Source of the DNA: Eubacteriales bacterium
GTDB lineage: Bacteria; Bacillota; Clostridia; Lachnospirales; Lachnospiraceae
Direction: 5' to 3'
DNA length: 41,604 nt
Assembly (NCBI GenBank): GCA_030524135.1
Contig: JAUNHA010000015.1
Span: 7,868 to 49,471, forward strand
Position 1 is the first letter of the stretch. The number at the start of each line of letters is the position of its first letter. Below the pieces are notes generated by a model, which was given only the letters and a program-made list of their open reading frames with translations, was not told where the DNA came from and ran no database searches. The translations under genes were made by a program, and so were the position numbers. Of the stretch, positions 7,360-15,534 are shown piece after piece.

Positions 7360-8256
7360 ATGACAGAAAAAATCAGACAGCAGAATTTCAGCGAAAAGTT
7401 CGCACATTTATTTATGATTCTCTTCGGCAACACGGTATACGCGCTTGCAGTCGTCATGTTCATTCTTCCAAACAGCCTTGTGACAGGCGGCACGACAGGA
7501 CTGGCGCTCGCCGCCGGACATTTCTTCGGAACGCCGGTCTCGCTCTTCGTCCTTGTTTTTAACCTCATCATGTTCCTGATCGGCCTTTTCTTTCTCGGAA
7601 AAGCCTTTGCGCTCACCACGGTCATCAGCTCCTTTTACTATCCGCTCATCCTGGAGATCCTGCAGAATATTCCCTGGCTCTCCTCCATGACGGACGACCT
7701 GATGCTCTCCACAGTGTGCGCTGGCATCCTGGTCGGCTTTGCCATCGGCATCGTGATCAAGGCCGGCGCGTCTACCGGCGGCATGGATATTCCGCCGCTC
7801 GTGCTCAACAAAAAATTCAACCTTCCGGTCTCCGTTCTGCTCTACGGCTTTGACTGTGTGATCCTGCTTCTGCAGATGAGCTTTTCGGATCACGAGCGCA
7901 TCCTGTACGGCATTCTGCTCGTCATGATCTATACCTATGTACTCGACAAGGTCCTCACCTACGGTACCGCACAGACACAGGTAAAGATCGTGAGCCCCGC
8001 CTACAGAGAGATCAATGACGCGATCATCGCTTCACTCGACCGCGGCTCAACGCTCGTACACCTAACGACCGGTTATCTGGGTGAAGATGGCTGCATGGTG
8101 CTCACGGTCATTTCAAACCGTCAGCTTCCCGCCTTAAAACAGATCGTTTCCGATATCGATCCGACGGCATTTATGACGATCGGACGTATCTACGAAACGC
8201 GCGGCCGTGGCTTTTCCCTGAGTAAAAATTATCTGAAACAGCAACAACAACAGTAA
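7360..8256 (+). CDS. YitT family membrane protein (DUF161 + DUF2179)
   Basis: A 298-residue protein. Five to six hydrophobic helices occupy roughly residues 15-200 (DUF161/YitT membrane part, with GNTVYALAVVMFILPNSLVTGGTTGLAL and KAGASTGGMDIPPLV blocks), followed by a soluble C-terminal DUF2179 domain (about 210-290; VKIVSPAYREINDAI, GSTLVHLTTGYLGE, FMTIGRIYETRGRGF). The family is common in Firmicutes; the transported substrate is not established. AGGAAAGGA lies 8-16 nt before ATG at 7360. The C-terminus ends in five glutamines encoded by CAR repeats, just before the stop. It is the only plus-strand gene in the left 34 kb and has its own terminator at 8277-8308. Confidence 0.88.
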   Translation: MTEKIRQQNFSEKFAHLFMILFGNTVYALAVVMFILPNSLVTGGTTGLALAAGHFFGTPVSLFVLVFNLIMFLIGLFFLGKAFALTTVISSFYYPLILEILQNIPWLSSMTDDLMLSTVCAGILVGFAIGIVIKAGASTGGMDIPPLVLNKKFNLPVSVLLYGFDCVILLLQMSFSDHERILYGILLVMIYTYVLDKVLTYGTAQTQVKIVSPAYREINDAIIASLDRGSTLVHLTTGYLGEDGCMVLTVISNRQLPALKQIVSDIDPTAFMTIGRIYETRGRGFSLSKNYLKQQQQQ

Positions 8257-8276
8257 ACAAAGAAGACAATATAAAT

Positions 8277-8308
8277 GGCGCGGTCCTTTTGGACCGCGCC
8301 GTTTTGTT
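8277..8308 (+). terminator. Intrinsic terminator between yitT and the ABC operon (probably bidirectional)
   Basis: GGCGCGGTCC (8277-8286), loop TTTT, GGACCGCGCC (8291-8300), then GTTTTGTT. A perfect 10-bp GC-rich stem. It ends yitT on the plus strand; on the minus strand it lies 36 nt past the ABC transporter stop with a weaker T-tract (ATTTATATT) and may serve both convergent units. Confidence 0.85.
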
Positions 8309-8311
8309 CCT

Positions 8312-8333
8312 GCCGGATATATGCCGGATATAT
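8312..8333. repeat. Perfect 11-bp tandem duplication
   Basis: GCCGGATATAT occurs twice head to tail (8312-8322 and 8323-8333), between the terminator hairpin and the ABC gene stop codon. The second copy runs into a GGATATATCC palindrome. Looks like a small slippage duplication; no function apparent. Confidence 0.8.
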
Positions 8334-8335
8334 CC

Positions 8336-10219
8336 TTAATCCAGCTCCAGCTTTCCCGTATACAGCTGATAATAGGTGCCGTGCTTTTTGATGAGCTCCT
8401 CATGGTCTCCCCGCTCAATAATGCGTCCGTGCTCGAGCACGATGATCGCGTCGCTGTTGCGGATCGTTGACAGTCTGTGGGCGATGACAAATACCGTGCG
8501 CCCCGTCATCAGGTTATCCATACCGCGCTGTACGATTGCCTCGGTACGCGTATCGATGCTCGAGGTTGCCTCATCAAGGATGAGTACCGGCGGATCAGCA
8601 ACTGCCGCCCTCGCGATGGAAAGCAGCTGCCTCTGTCCCTGCGACAGCCCCTCGCCGTCTCCGGTCAGCATCGTGTCATACCCCTTCGGCAGCATCCTGA
8701 TAAAGGAATCCGCGCAGGCGAGCCTTGCCGCCGCATAGACCTCCTCATCCGTCGCCGTAAGCTTTCCGTAACGGATATTTTCCATGATCGTACCGGTAAA
8801 GAGGTGCGTATCCTGAAGCACGATTCCAAGAGAATGCCTCAGATCCGCCTTTTTGATCTTGTTGATATTGATGCCGTCATAGCGGATCTTTCCGTCCTGC
8901 ACATCGTAAAAACGGTTGATCAGGTTCGTGATCGTCGTCTTACCCGCTCCGGTCGAGCCTACAAACGCAAGCTTCTGCCCCGGCTTTGCATAAAGCGAGA
9001 TATCATGGAGCACCATGTGCTCCGGCGTATAGCCAAAGCTCATATCATAGAAGCGCACATCTCCCTTAAGCTCGGTATAGGTAATGCTCCCGTCCGCTTT
9101 ATGCGGATGCTTCCATGCCCAGATACCTGTGCGATCCTCACACTCCGTGAGATTGCCCTCTTTGTCCCAGCGGGCATTGACGAGCGTGACATAGCCGTCG
9201 TCTGTCTCGGACGGCTCGTCCAGCATCGCGAAGATCCGCTCCGCGCCGGCAAGCGCCATCACGATCGAGCTTGCCTGCTGCGCCACCATCATAAACGGCT
9301 GCGTAAAGCTCTTGGTAAACTGCAGGTAGGATGCCATCACGCCGAGCGTAATGCCGCCCACGCCCATGACGGAAAGGAAGCCTCCAAGCACCGCCGTCAG
9401 GACAAACTGCAGGTTTCCGATGTTTCCGATCGCGGGTCCCATCATATTTGCGTAAGTATTCGCACGCGCCGAGCTTTCAAACAGCTTTTCATTAAATACA
9501 TCGAACTCTTCCTCGGAGCGCTTCTCATAGTTGAATACCTTTACGACCTTCTGTCCGGTCATACGCTCCTCAATAAATCCCGTCACATCCGCAAGCGAAC
9601 GCTGCTGCTTAATGAAATACCGTCCGCTGTTGCCGCCGATGTGCTTCGTCGCAAGGATCAGCACGCCGATCATAACGACCGCGAGCACCGTAAGAATCGG
9701 GCTCAGCATCAGCATCGAAACGAAGGTCACGATGATCGTAAGCAGCGCCATCAGTCCCTGCGGAATGGACATCGTAATGAGCTGACGGAGCGTATCCGTA
9801 TCGTTGGTATAAAGGCTCATGACAGAACCGTTTGTATTCTGGTCAAAGTAGCGGATCGGCAGCGTCTGCATGTGCTCGAACATCTCGTCTCTCACCTGCT
9901 TCAGAACGCCCTGTCCGATCGTGACCATCAGCCTCGTATACACCCAGGTCGCGATCACGCCCGCAAGGAAGATGCAGCCAAGCACCGTAAGTGCCTGATA
10001 CAGTCCGGTATAATCCGGAGCCCTGTTTCCTACCAGCGGCAGGATGAAATCATCCAGCAGATAGCGGAGGGAAAGGGAGACGGACACAGATGCGACCGAG
10101 CTTATGAGGATGCAGACAAATACCACAAAGAACTGCAGCTTGTAGTTTTTCAGCACATAGGCAAGCAGTCGCTTTGCCGTCTTCATCGGGTTCTTTTTCA
10201 GCTTTTCATTACCGTTCAT
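8336..10219 (-). CDS. ABC exporter subunit with canonical ATPase site (heterodimeric multidrug exporter)
   Basis: A 627-residue fused membrane/ATPase subunit. Six helices lie in residues about 30-320, then the nucleotide-binding domain: Walker A GSTGAGKT 421-428, signature LSQGQ 525-529, Walker B VLILDE with catalytic Glu550, and switch His581. All catalytic residues are present. A hydrophilic insert of about 40 residues (341-382, rich in Trp/Asp/Lys) separates the membrane and ATPase parts. The open frame extends upstream to 10426, but ATG at 10219 has GGAAGGAGG 9 nt upstream and overlaps the end of the partner gene by 11 nt. It resembles the BmrD/LmrD/TM288 side of heterodimeric exporters; substrates are unknown. 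Confidence 0.9.
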   Translation of the reverse strand: MNGNEKLKKNPMKTAKRLLAYVLKNYKLQFFVVFVCILISSVASVSVSLSLRYLLDDFILPLVGNRAPDYTGLYQALTVLGCIFLAGVIATWVYTRLMVTIGQGVLKQVRDEMFEHMQTLPIRYFDQNTNGSVMSLYTNDTDTLRQLITMSIPQGLMALLTIIVTFVSMLMLSPILTVLAVVMIGVLILATKHIGGNSGRYFIKQQRSLADVTGFIEERMTGQKVVKVFNYEKRSEEEFDVFNEKLFESSARANTYANMMGPAIGNIGNLQFVLTAVLGGFLSVMGVGGITLGVMASYLQFTKSFTQPFMMVAQQASSIVMALAGAERIFAMLDEPSETDDGYVTLVNARWDKEGNLTECEDRTGIWAWKHPHKADGSITYTELKGDVRFYDMSFGYTPEHMVLHDISLYAKPGQKLAFVGSTGAGKTTITNLINRFYDVQDGKIRYDGININKIKKADLRHSLGIVLQDTHLFTGTIMENIRYGKLTATDEEVYAAARLACADSFIRMLPKGYDTMLTGDGEGLSQGQRQLLSIARAAVADPPVLILDEATSSIDTRTEAIVQRGMDNLMTGRTVFVIAHRLSTIRNSDAIIVLEHGRIIERGDHEELIKKHGTYYQLYTGKLELD

Positions 10220-12026
10220 CGCCGTTTCCTCCTTCCTCTGCATGTTCCGGTTTCGTATTTTCCGGTTTTGCATTTTCTTCCCGGGCATCTGCCTCTTCGG
10301 CATCTCCCGCCTGGGAAGTCTGTGATTCGTAAACCTCCCGGTAGATCTCATTTGTCCGGAGAAGCTCTTCCGACGTTCCGATGCCGTCGATCCTTCCGTT
10401 GTCGAGAATGATGATCTGGTCGGCATCCTCGATCGAAGAAACCCTCTGTGAAATAATGATCTTCGTCGTATCCGGAATCTCCTCGCGGAATGCCTTTCTG
10501 ATCAGGGCATCCGTGCGCGTATCCACCGCGCTCGTCGAATCGTCGAGAATGAGGATCTTCGGTTTTTTCAGAAGCGCTCTCGCAATGCAGAGCCTCTGCT
10601 TCTGTCCGCCGGAAACATTGTTTCCGCCCTCTACGATCTGCGTCTCATAGCCGTCCGGGAATTCCCTGATAAAGCCGTCCGCCTGTGCCAGCGCACAGAC
10701 ACGCTGAACCTCTTCGTCCGTAGCATGCTCGTCGCCCCAGCGGATATTTTCATAGATGCTTCCTGTAAACAGTACATTTTTCTGAAGCACCATCGATACC
10801 TGGTCTCTGAGCGCCTTGAGCTCGTATTTTCTGACGTCTATGCCGCCGACCCTCACCGATCCCTTCGTTACGTCATAGAGACGCGGGATCAGCTGCACCA
10901 GCGTGGACTTCGCACTTCCCGTACCGCCGAAAATACCGATCGTCTGCCCCGATCCAATGTGCAGGTTTACATTTTTCAGCGCCAGCGCGCCGTCCTCACC
11001 CGCATAGCTGAAATCCACATTATCAAAATCGATGGAACCATCCGGGACTTCCTTCACAGCACCGGTCTCGTCCTGCATCTCGGGTTCCTCGGACAGAACC
11101 TCCAGAATACGGTCGGAGGAAGCCTCCGCGATCATATTCATGACAAATACAAATGATACCATCATCAGGGAAGACAGGATCTGGATCGCATATACCAGAA
11201 TACTTGTCAGCTCTCCGGCTTCCATCTTTCCTCTGATAATGTCCTTTCCGCCGAGCAGTACGATCATCAGAACGACCGCATAGATCGTAAACTGCATGAT
11301 GGGTGAGTTCCACGCCACGATCCGCTCCGCCTTTGTGAAAAGCTCATAGACATGACCGGATATTTTATGGAATTTTCCGATCTCAAAATCCTCACGGACA
11401 TAAGCCTTTACCACGCGGGAGGCATTGACGTTCTCCTGCACGCCGTTGTTGAGCTCGTCATACTCGTCAAATACCTGTTCAAACAGCGGATGCGCCTTCT
11501 TTGCGATGATGAGAAGCGCTCCTCCGAGGATCGGGATCGCCACAAGGAACAGCAGCGCGATCTCATTATCGATCGTAAGCGTCATGATCCAGGAAAGCAC
11601 GATCATGATCGGCGCACGCGCAAGCAGGCGGAGCGTCATCATATACGCCATCTGTACATTGGTAATATCCGTCGTCAGACGCGTCACAAGACCGGATGTC
11701 GAAAAGTGATCGATATTCTTAAATGAAAATTCCTGTATCCGGTAAAAAATATCGTGTCTCAGGTTCTTCGCATAGCCGGCCGCCGCATAGGAGCCCATGC
11801 GTCCCGCCATCGCGCCGAAAAAGAGCGCGAGCATCGCCATGACAGCGAGAATTGCACCCATTTCGATAATGTAGGCAAGATCTCCGCCCTGAATGCCGTT
11901 ATCAATGATCTTTGCCATCTGCAGAGGTATGAGCACCTCCATCAGGACCTCGAGCAGTACAAGGACAGGGGTTAGCACCGATTCCTTTTTGTACTCCCTG
12001 ATAGACTGAAATAACCGTCTGTTCAT
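10209..12026 (-). CDS. ABC exporter subunit with degenerate ATPase site (heterodimer partner)
   Basis: A 605-residue fused ABC exporter half. Membrane helices lie in about 15-300; the nucleotide-binding domain has Walker A GGTGSAKS 367-374, signature VSGGQ 471-475, Walker B ILILDD with Asp496 in place of the catalytic Glu, and Gln527 in place of the switch His (IISQR). These two substitutions are the hallmark of the degenerate subunit in BmrCD, LmrCD and TM287/288 exporters, so it should function only as a dimer with the 8336-10219 product. Its ATG lies 3 nt after the MarR stop, with GGAGGAGG upstream. The C-terminus (from about 575) is a Glu/Ala/Asn-rich tail with repeated ENxKPE units. Confidence 0.92.
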   Translation of the reverse strand: MNRRLFQSIREYKKESVLTPVLVLLEVLMEVLIPLQMAKIIDNGIQGGDLAYIIEMGAILAVMAMLALFFGAMAGRMGSYAAAGYAKNLRHDIFYRIQEFSFKNIDHFSTSGLVTRLTTDITNVQMAYMMTLRLLARAPIMIVLSWIMTLTIDNEIALLFLVAIPILGGALLIIAKKAHPLFEQVFDEYDELNNGVQENVNASRVVKAYVREDFEIGKFHKISGHVYELFTKAERIVAWNSPIMQFTIYAVVLMIVLLGGKDIIRGKMEAGELTSILVYAIQILSSLMMVSFVFVMNMIAEASSDRILEVLSEEPEMQDETGAVKEVPDGSIDFDNVDFSYAGEDGALALKNVNLHIGSGQTIGIFGGTGSAKSTLVQLIPRLYDVTKGSVRVGGIDVRKYELKALRDQVSMVLQKNVLFTGSIYENIRWGDEHATDEEVQRVCALAQADGFIREFPDGYETQIVEGGNNVSGGQKQRLCIARALLKKPKILILDDSTSAVDTRTDALIRKAFREEIPDTTKIIISQRVSSIEDADQIIILDNGRIDGIGTSEELLRTNEIYREVYESQTSQAGDAEEADAREENAKPENTKPEHAEEGGNGDER

Positions 12027-12029
12027 GTT

Positions 12030-12560
12030 TTAAGTCCTCCTCCGTATTTCGTCTTTTTCCGCCTGACAGAGTTTCTTTGTGTTCAGAAACAGCTTCCACA
12101 AAGTCTTTCTGCAGGCCTCAAGCTCCTCCGGATCAATTCCCTCCGTGAGCTCCAGCTCCGCCTTCTGGATATTTTCCTGAATGCGTCCGCGCAGCGCCTC
12201 CGCCTTTTCCGTAGGAACGATGCGTTTGAGCCTTGCATCCTGGGCAACGGCCTCCCGCACGATAAACCCGTTTTTCTCGAGAAGCTGAAGGATTCCTGTC
12301 GCGGTCGGCTTCCGGATCTCAAATTCCTCCTCGACATCCTTCTGGTAGAGATCCCGGTTCACGCTTCCGAGCAGAAGGAAGCGCAGCACGTGGCTCTGCA
12401 TGGTCGTAAGCCCCATGATATCCTCCTCAAGCGGTTTCTGCCGTTTCAGCTGATGCGACAGCATATGGATCAGCCTTCCCACCGAAATCTGTGAACAATC
12501 GCAGCGCGTTTTCAATGAAGCCTCGCCTTTTCCGGATTTCAATTGCTCCCGTTCCCTCAT
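12030..12560 (-). CDS. MarR family transcriptional regulator
   Basis: A 176-residue protein with a MarR winged helix: LTTMQSHVLRFLLL (dimer/alpha2), LYQKDVEEEFEIRKPTATGILQLLEKNGFI (recognition helix, about 72-101), REAVAQDARLKRIVPTEKAE (wing), then a C-terminal dimerisation helix. It is the first gene of the exporter operon. A TTAG-type palindrome sits right at its own transcription start, so it most likely represses itself and the two ABC genes and is released by an inducing compound. AGAGGAGA lies 5-12 nt before the ATG at 12560. The N-terminus (KTRCDCSQISVGRLIHML) is slightly longer than usual and has a Cys-Asp-Cys. Confidence 0.9.
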   Translation of the reverse strand: MREREQLKSGKGEASLKTRCDCSQISVGRLIHMLSHQLKRQKPLEEDIMGLTTMQSHVLRFLLLGSVNRDLYQKDVEEEFEIRKPTATGILQLLEKNGFIVREAVAQDARLKRIVPTEKAEALRGRIQENIQKAELELTEGIDPEELEACRKTLWKLFLNTKKLCQAEKDEIRRRT

Positions 12561-12601
12561 CTGTTCTCCTCTTTTCTGTTCGGGTATTCAGAGATAGCTT
12601 G

Positions 12602-12622
12602 CTAACTGTTAGTTTCCTAACA
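12602..12622. promoter_or_regulatory. Probable MarR operator (two overlapping palindromes)
   Basis: CTAAC-T-GTTAG (12602-12612) and TGTTAG-TTTC-CTAACA (12607-12622) overlap, sharing the middle GTTAG. Both are perfect inverted repeats. The site covers about +4 to +24 of the predicted transcript, where a bound dimer would block promoter escape. Assignment to the adjacent MarR protein is inference from position and symmetry. Confidence 0.7.
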
Positions 12623-12632
12623 TACCTGACGC

Positions 12633-12661
12633 ATTATAGGTCAATATAAAATGAATGTCAA
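12633..12661 (-). promoter_or_regulatory. Consensus sigma-A promoter of the MarR-ABC operon
   Basis: On the minus strand TTGACA (12661-12656), 17-nt spacer, TATAAT (12638-12633): a perfect consensus in both hexamers and spacing. A promoter this strong normally needs repression, consistent with the operator immediately downstream. Confidence 0.88.
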
Positions 12662-12700
12662 GACCGCAAATGTGAAGACTTTGTGAATAAAAATCCCGTC

Positions 12701-12741
12701 AAAAAAACGCACCCTCCCTTATGGAAGAAGTGCGTTTTTTT
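12701..12741 (-). terminator. Intrinsic terminator after gldA (bidirectional shape)
   Basis: AAAAAAACGCAC (12701-12712) pairs with GTGCGTTTTTTT (12730-12741), with an inner TCC/GGA. On the minus strand the hairpin ends in seven T residues, about 85 nt past the gldA stop. It insulates gldA from the MarR promoter, which starts 40 nt further on. Confidence 0.85.
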
Positions 12742-12825
12742 AATCCCGTAATCCCGTGTATAAATACCTGTTTATTGTCCTCTTTTCCTTTTCCGTCTTA
12801 AACTGTCCGGAAAAAGGCTTTTGAA

Positions 12826-13920
12826 TCAGGCCTTCTTTGCGGCTTTTCCAAGTGCGTCTGCAAGCACGATCGCATCATGCAGCTCTGAAGGCGTTACGTC
12901 TCCGGCCATGTTGTGGATGGTCTCCCCCGGTACGCAGGATTTCTCCGCGATCACCTTTACCTGCTCCTCGGTCGTGATGCCGATCTCCGAAAGCGTAACA
13001 GGAAGTCCGACCTCCAGGCAGAAGTCCTGTACCTCTTTGAACTCTTCTTTGGACGCGCCCTCGAGCAGAAGCTGAACCAGCGTACCAAATGCGACGCAGT
13101 TTCCGTGCGGCGCGCTGTGTCCGCCGAGCGCCGTAAGTCCGTTGTAGAAAGAATGCGCAACTGCAAGTCCGCCGTTATCCGCACCCACACCGGACAGATA
13201 TACGTTTGCCTCGATGATCGCATCCAGCTCCGGCGTTACAACATGATTCTCACAGGAGAGCTTTGCCTTCGCGCCGTACTGGCGAAGCGTCTTATAGCAG
13301 AGCTCGCAGAGCGCCATTGCGGAACGGGTAATGCCGCCGAACTCGAGGCTCGGAGATTCCGTTCTCAGGCAGGCACGTGCCTCGAAGTAGGTGCCGAGCG
13401 CGTCGCCCATACCTGCAACAAGAAAGCTTACCGGTGCGTTGGCAATGACCGTGCTGTCCACAAGGACCGCCTCCGGGTTCTTCGGATAGAACAGATAGCT
13501 GTTGAAGCTGCCGTCATCGTTGTAAATAACGGAAAGTCCCGTGCACGGCGCATCCGTCGCAACGACCGTCGGCACGATCGCGACCGGAAGCTTCTCATAA
13601 TAGGCCGTTGCCTTTGCCGTATCGATCGCGGAACCGCCTCCGATGCCGACGACAACATTGATTCCGTTTTCCTTTACGATCTTTCTCATTCTTTCGATCT
13701 CACCGGTGCTTGAAACACCGCCGAAGATCTCATAATGCCTAAGATCCTTCGCATCCCCGAAGCTCTTTTCAATATTGTCATGGCACATCTTGTAGCCGCT
13801 CTTTGAGCAGATGAACAGCCACTTATCGCCGAGATCCTTCATCTCCTCATGAAACTTAAGGAGTGCATCCCTGCCCTGTACATATTTCTGCGGTGCGCGC
13901 ATCAATCTTAATCTTTCCAT
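12826..13920 (-). CDS. gldA: Iron-containing alcohol dehydrogenase family, glycerol dehydrogenase type
   Basis: A 364-residue NAD-dependent polyol dehydrogenase, closest by motif to glycerol dehydrogenase (glycerol to dihydroxyacetone). Seen: GGGSAIDTAK (94-103, NAD binding), TDAPCTGLSVIY (122-133), and the metal ligands Asp173 (GMGDALGTYFEA), His256 (AVAHSFYNGLTALGGHS) and His272 (PHG). These are almost the positions known for the Geobacillus enzyme (173/256/274). The active-site loop reads GGHSAPHG rather than the more usual HHYYHG, so a related polyol or hydroxyketone could be the substrate. GGGAG is 8 nt before the ATG. It has its own promoter, a Rex-like operator and a terminator: a single-gene unit probably tuned to NADH/NAD. 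Confidence 0.85.
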   Translation of the reverse strand: MERLRLMRAPQKYVQGRDALLKFHEEMKDLGDKWLFICSKSGYKMCHDNIEKSFGDAKDLRHYEIFGGVSSTGEIERMRKIVKENGINVVVGIGGGSAIDTAKATAYYEKLPVAIVPTVVATDAPCTGLSVIYNDDGSFNSYLFYPKNPEAVLVDSTVIANAPVSFLVAGMGDALGTYFEARACLRTESPSLEFGGITRSAMALCELCYKTLRQYGAKAKLSCENHVVTPELDAIIEANVYLSGVGADNGGLAVAHSFYNGLTALGGHSAPHGNCVAFGTLVQLLLEGASKEEFKEVQDFCLEVGLPVTLSEIGITTEEQVKVIAEKSCVPGETIHNMAGDVTPSELHDAIVLADALGKAAKKA

Positions 13921-13945
13921 AATGACATCTCCCTATCCTGATTAT

Positions 13946-13973
13946 TTAGATTGTTACTTTTTTATCAATCTAA
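13946..13973. promoter_or_regulatory. Rex-like operator inside a 28-bp palindrome, gldA promoter
   Basis: TTAGATTG (13946-13953) and CAATCTAA (13966-13973) are perfect inverted arms 12 nt apart. Inside them, TTGTTACTTTTTTATCAA (13951-13968) matches the 18-bp clostridial Rex consensus TTGTTAANNNNTTAACAA at 12 of 14 defined positions. It begins about 10 nt downstream of the gldA -10 box, a repressing position. Rex is the NADH-sensing repressor of fermentation genes, which suits an NAD-dependent dehydrogenase. Other regulators with palindromic sites cannot be excluded. Confidence 0.6.
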
Positions 13974-13977
13974 GGAT

Positions 13978-14005
13978 ATTATAGTCCTTTCAGAAATCGA
14001 TTCAA
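13978..14005 (-). promoter_or_regulatory. Sigma-A promoter of gldA
   Basis: On the minus strand TTGAAT (14005-14000), 16-nt spacer, TATAAT (13983-13978). Predicted start near 13971, inside the palindrome at 13946-13973; 5' leader of about 50 nt. Confidence 0.75.
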
Positions 14006-14057
14006 GGCAAATATTGTACAAAGAAACAGATTATTTTCTGCGTAAAACCATAATTTT

Positions 14058-15362
14058 TTAAACTAATTCCTGCCTCGACAATAAGGCGATCGTCTCTACC
14101 GATCTGGTCCAGGGGAACTGATCCACGGCACAGGCCTTTACAAGACGGTAACCTGCCGCCTGCATCGGCACCAGATCCCTCGCAAGGCTTTCACACTTGC
14201 AGCTCACATAGATGATCGTCTTTACACCGTAGGCAAGGATCTTCGGGAGCGCCTTCGGATGAATGCCGTCGCGCGGCGGATCCAGAATGATAACGTCCGG
14301 TTTCTCTTCGATCTCATCCAGCACCTTCAGCACATCTCCCGCGATAAATTCGCAGTTTGCAAGACCGTTTCCTGCCGCATTTTCCTTTGCCGCCTCCACA
14401 GCCTCCGGCACGATCTCCACACCGATCACATGCTTTACCTTCGGCGCCATCATCTGCGCGATCGTGCCGGTTCCGGAATAAAGATCATATACCGTACTGT
14501 TTTCAGAAAGGCTGTCGCTTACATATTCACGCACCTTTTCATAGAGAACCTCCGCTCCTCTGGAATTCGTCTGAAAAAATGAAAACGGCGTGATGCAGAA
14601 CCTGAGGCCCAGAAGCTCCTCTGTGATGCTGTCCGTCCCGTAAAGGACGCGCGTTCCGTCATTTTTCACGGCATCCGCCTTTGCATCGTCGATCGTATGC
14701 AGGATACCGCTCAGCTTTCCTTCTATCGCGCCTTTTTCCTTTAAGGAGAGCAAGAGACGTGCCCACTCTGAAACGGTCTCCGCCGCATCATAGGTATTGA
14801 CCGCCGTTGACGCCCTGATCTCTCCGCGCAAAAGAGCCTCTTCATCATAGAGCACGCTGTCGTTGATCAGCGCATGCGCCATGACCGGAATCAGCGGCTG
14901 GGAGGTCGTTACCAGATCGACAAGGATCTCGCCGGTATTGACCGTACGGCGGATGAGCAGATATCTGAGAAAGCCCCTGTGTGTGCGCTTGTCCTTATAG
15001 GTCGCTCCAAGCTCGTCAAAAAACCGCCTCGTTTCCCGTACGATCACATTGAAATCCTCATGTACCAGCCCGCAGCAGTCCGTATCAATCACGTCATAAA
15101 AGCTTCTTTTCTTATGCAGGCCAAGTGTGAGCGGTCCGTTCTTCTTCTCATCACCGAAGCTGTATTCCATTTTATTGCGGTAGCCGGATATGAGCGGGCT
15201 TCTGAGGATGCCTTCATACAGATAGTCTCCTCTCACCGCTCCGTCCAAAAGGCCCTTTACCGTTCCGTTCTTTTTTTCAAGCTGCTCTTCATAGCTTATG
15301 CCATAATAAAAGCAGCCGCCGCAGGTGCCTGAAAGCACACAGGTATTTTTCTCTTCTGTCAT
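14058..15362 (-). CDS. RlmD/TrmA-family RNA (uracil-5)-methyltransferase
   Basis: A 434-residue class I SAM methyltransferase of the RumA/TrmA family, which makes 5-methyluridine in rRNA or tRNA. The N-terminal CVLSGTCGGCFY carries the CxnCGGC part of the 4Fe-4S cluster site found in RlmD. Then come VYDLYSGTGTIAQMMAP (SAM motif I), VIGVEIVPEAVEAAKENA, LDPPRDGIHPKAL and YVSCKCESLARDL, whose first Cys is the expected nucleophile. There is no clear N-terminal TRAM domain, so it is a short form. The frame is open to 15458, but ATG at 15362 has GGGAAGGAA upstream. Which uridine it modifies (m5U747/1939 or another) cannot be told from sequence. Separated from the upstream gene by the 91-bp inverted repeat. 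Confidence 0.87.
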   Translation of the reverse strand: MTEEKNTCVLSGTCGGCFYYGISYEEQLEKKNGTVKGLLDGAVRGDYLYEGILRSPLISGYRNKMEYSFGDEKKNGPLTLGLHKKRSFYDVIDTDCCGLVHEDFNVIVRETRRFFDELGATYKDKRTHRGFLRYLLIRRTVNTGEILVDLVTTSQPLIPVMAHALINDSVLYDEEALLRGEIRASTAVNTYDAAETVSEWARLLLSLKEKGAIEGKLSGILHTIDDAKADAVKNDGTRVLYGTDSITEELLGLRFCITPFSFFQTNSRGAEVLYEKVREYVSDSLSENSTVYDLYSGTGTIAQMMAPKVKHVIGVEIVPEAVEAAKENAAGNGLANCEFIAGDVLKVLDEIEEKPDVIILDPPRDGIHPKALPKILAYGVKTIIYVSCKCESLARDLVPMQAAGYRLVKACAVDQFPWTRSVETIALLSRQELV

Positions 15363-15389
15363 ATTTCCTTCCCTGTTCCGTATTGCACA

Positions 15390-15480
15390 AAAGCTGCTGC
15401 AAACCGCAGAAATTGCACGGGCGGTGTTCTTTCTATCAAAAACCCGGCTCCCGTGCAATGCTCTGTCTTGCAGCAGCTTT
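15390..15480. repeat. 91-bp nested inverted repeat (long hairpin)
   Basis: Outer arms AAAGCTGCTGCAA (15390-15402) and TTGCAGCAGCTTT (15468-15480) are perfect over 13 bp. Inner arms ATTGCACGGG (15412-15421) and CCCGTGCAAT (15450-15459) are perfect over 10 bp, with internal loops of 9 and 8 nt and a 28-nt apical loop. It fills most of the gap between the small membrane protein gene and the methyltransferase gene, both on the minus strand. In that direction the outer stem is followed by only TTTTGTG, so it is a poor intrinsic terminator. It may be an mRNA-stabilising or attenuating hairpin, or a relic repeat element. Confidence 0.8.
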
Positions 15481-15534
15481 CCAATGTTTCAACTGTATAT
15501 CTGATCTTACAGGCTTTTATTCCGTGTTTCCGGA

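Noticed and set aside
8477..10411. Long open frame antisense to the ABC exporter subunit (about 640 codons)
   Set aside because: Translation is Arg/His/Asp-rich with no recognisable domain; the minus strand carries a full ABC transporter with all motifs.
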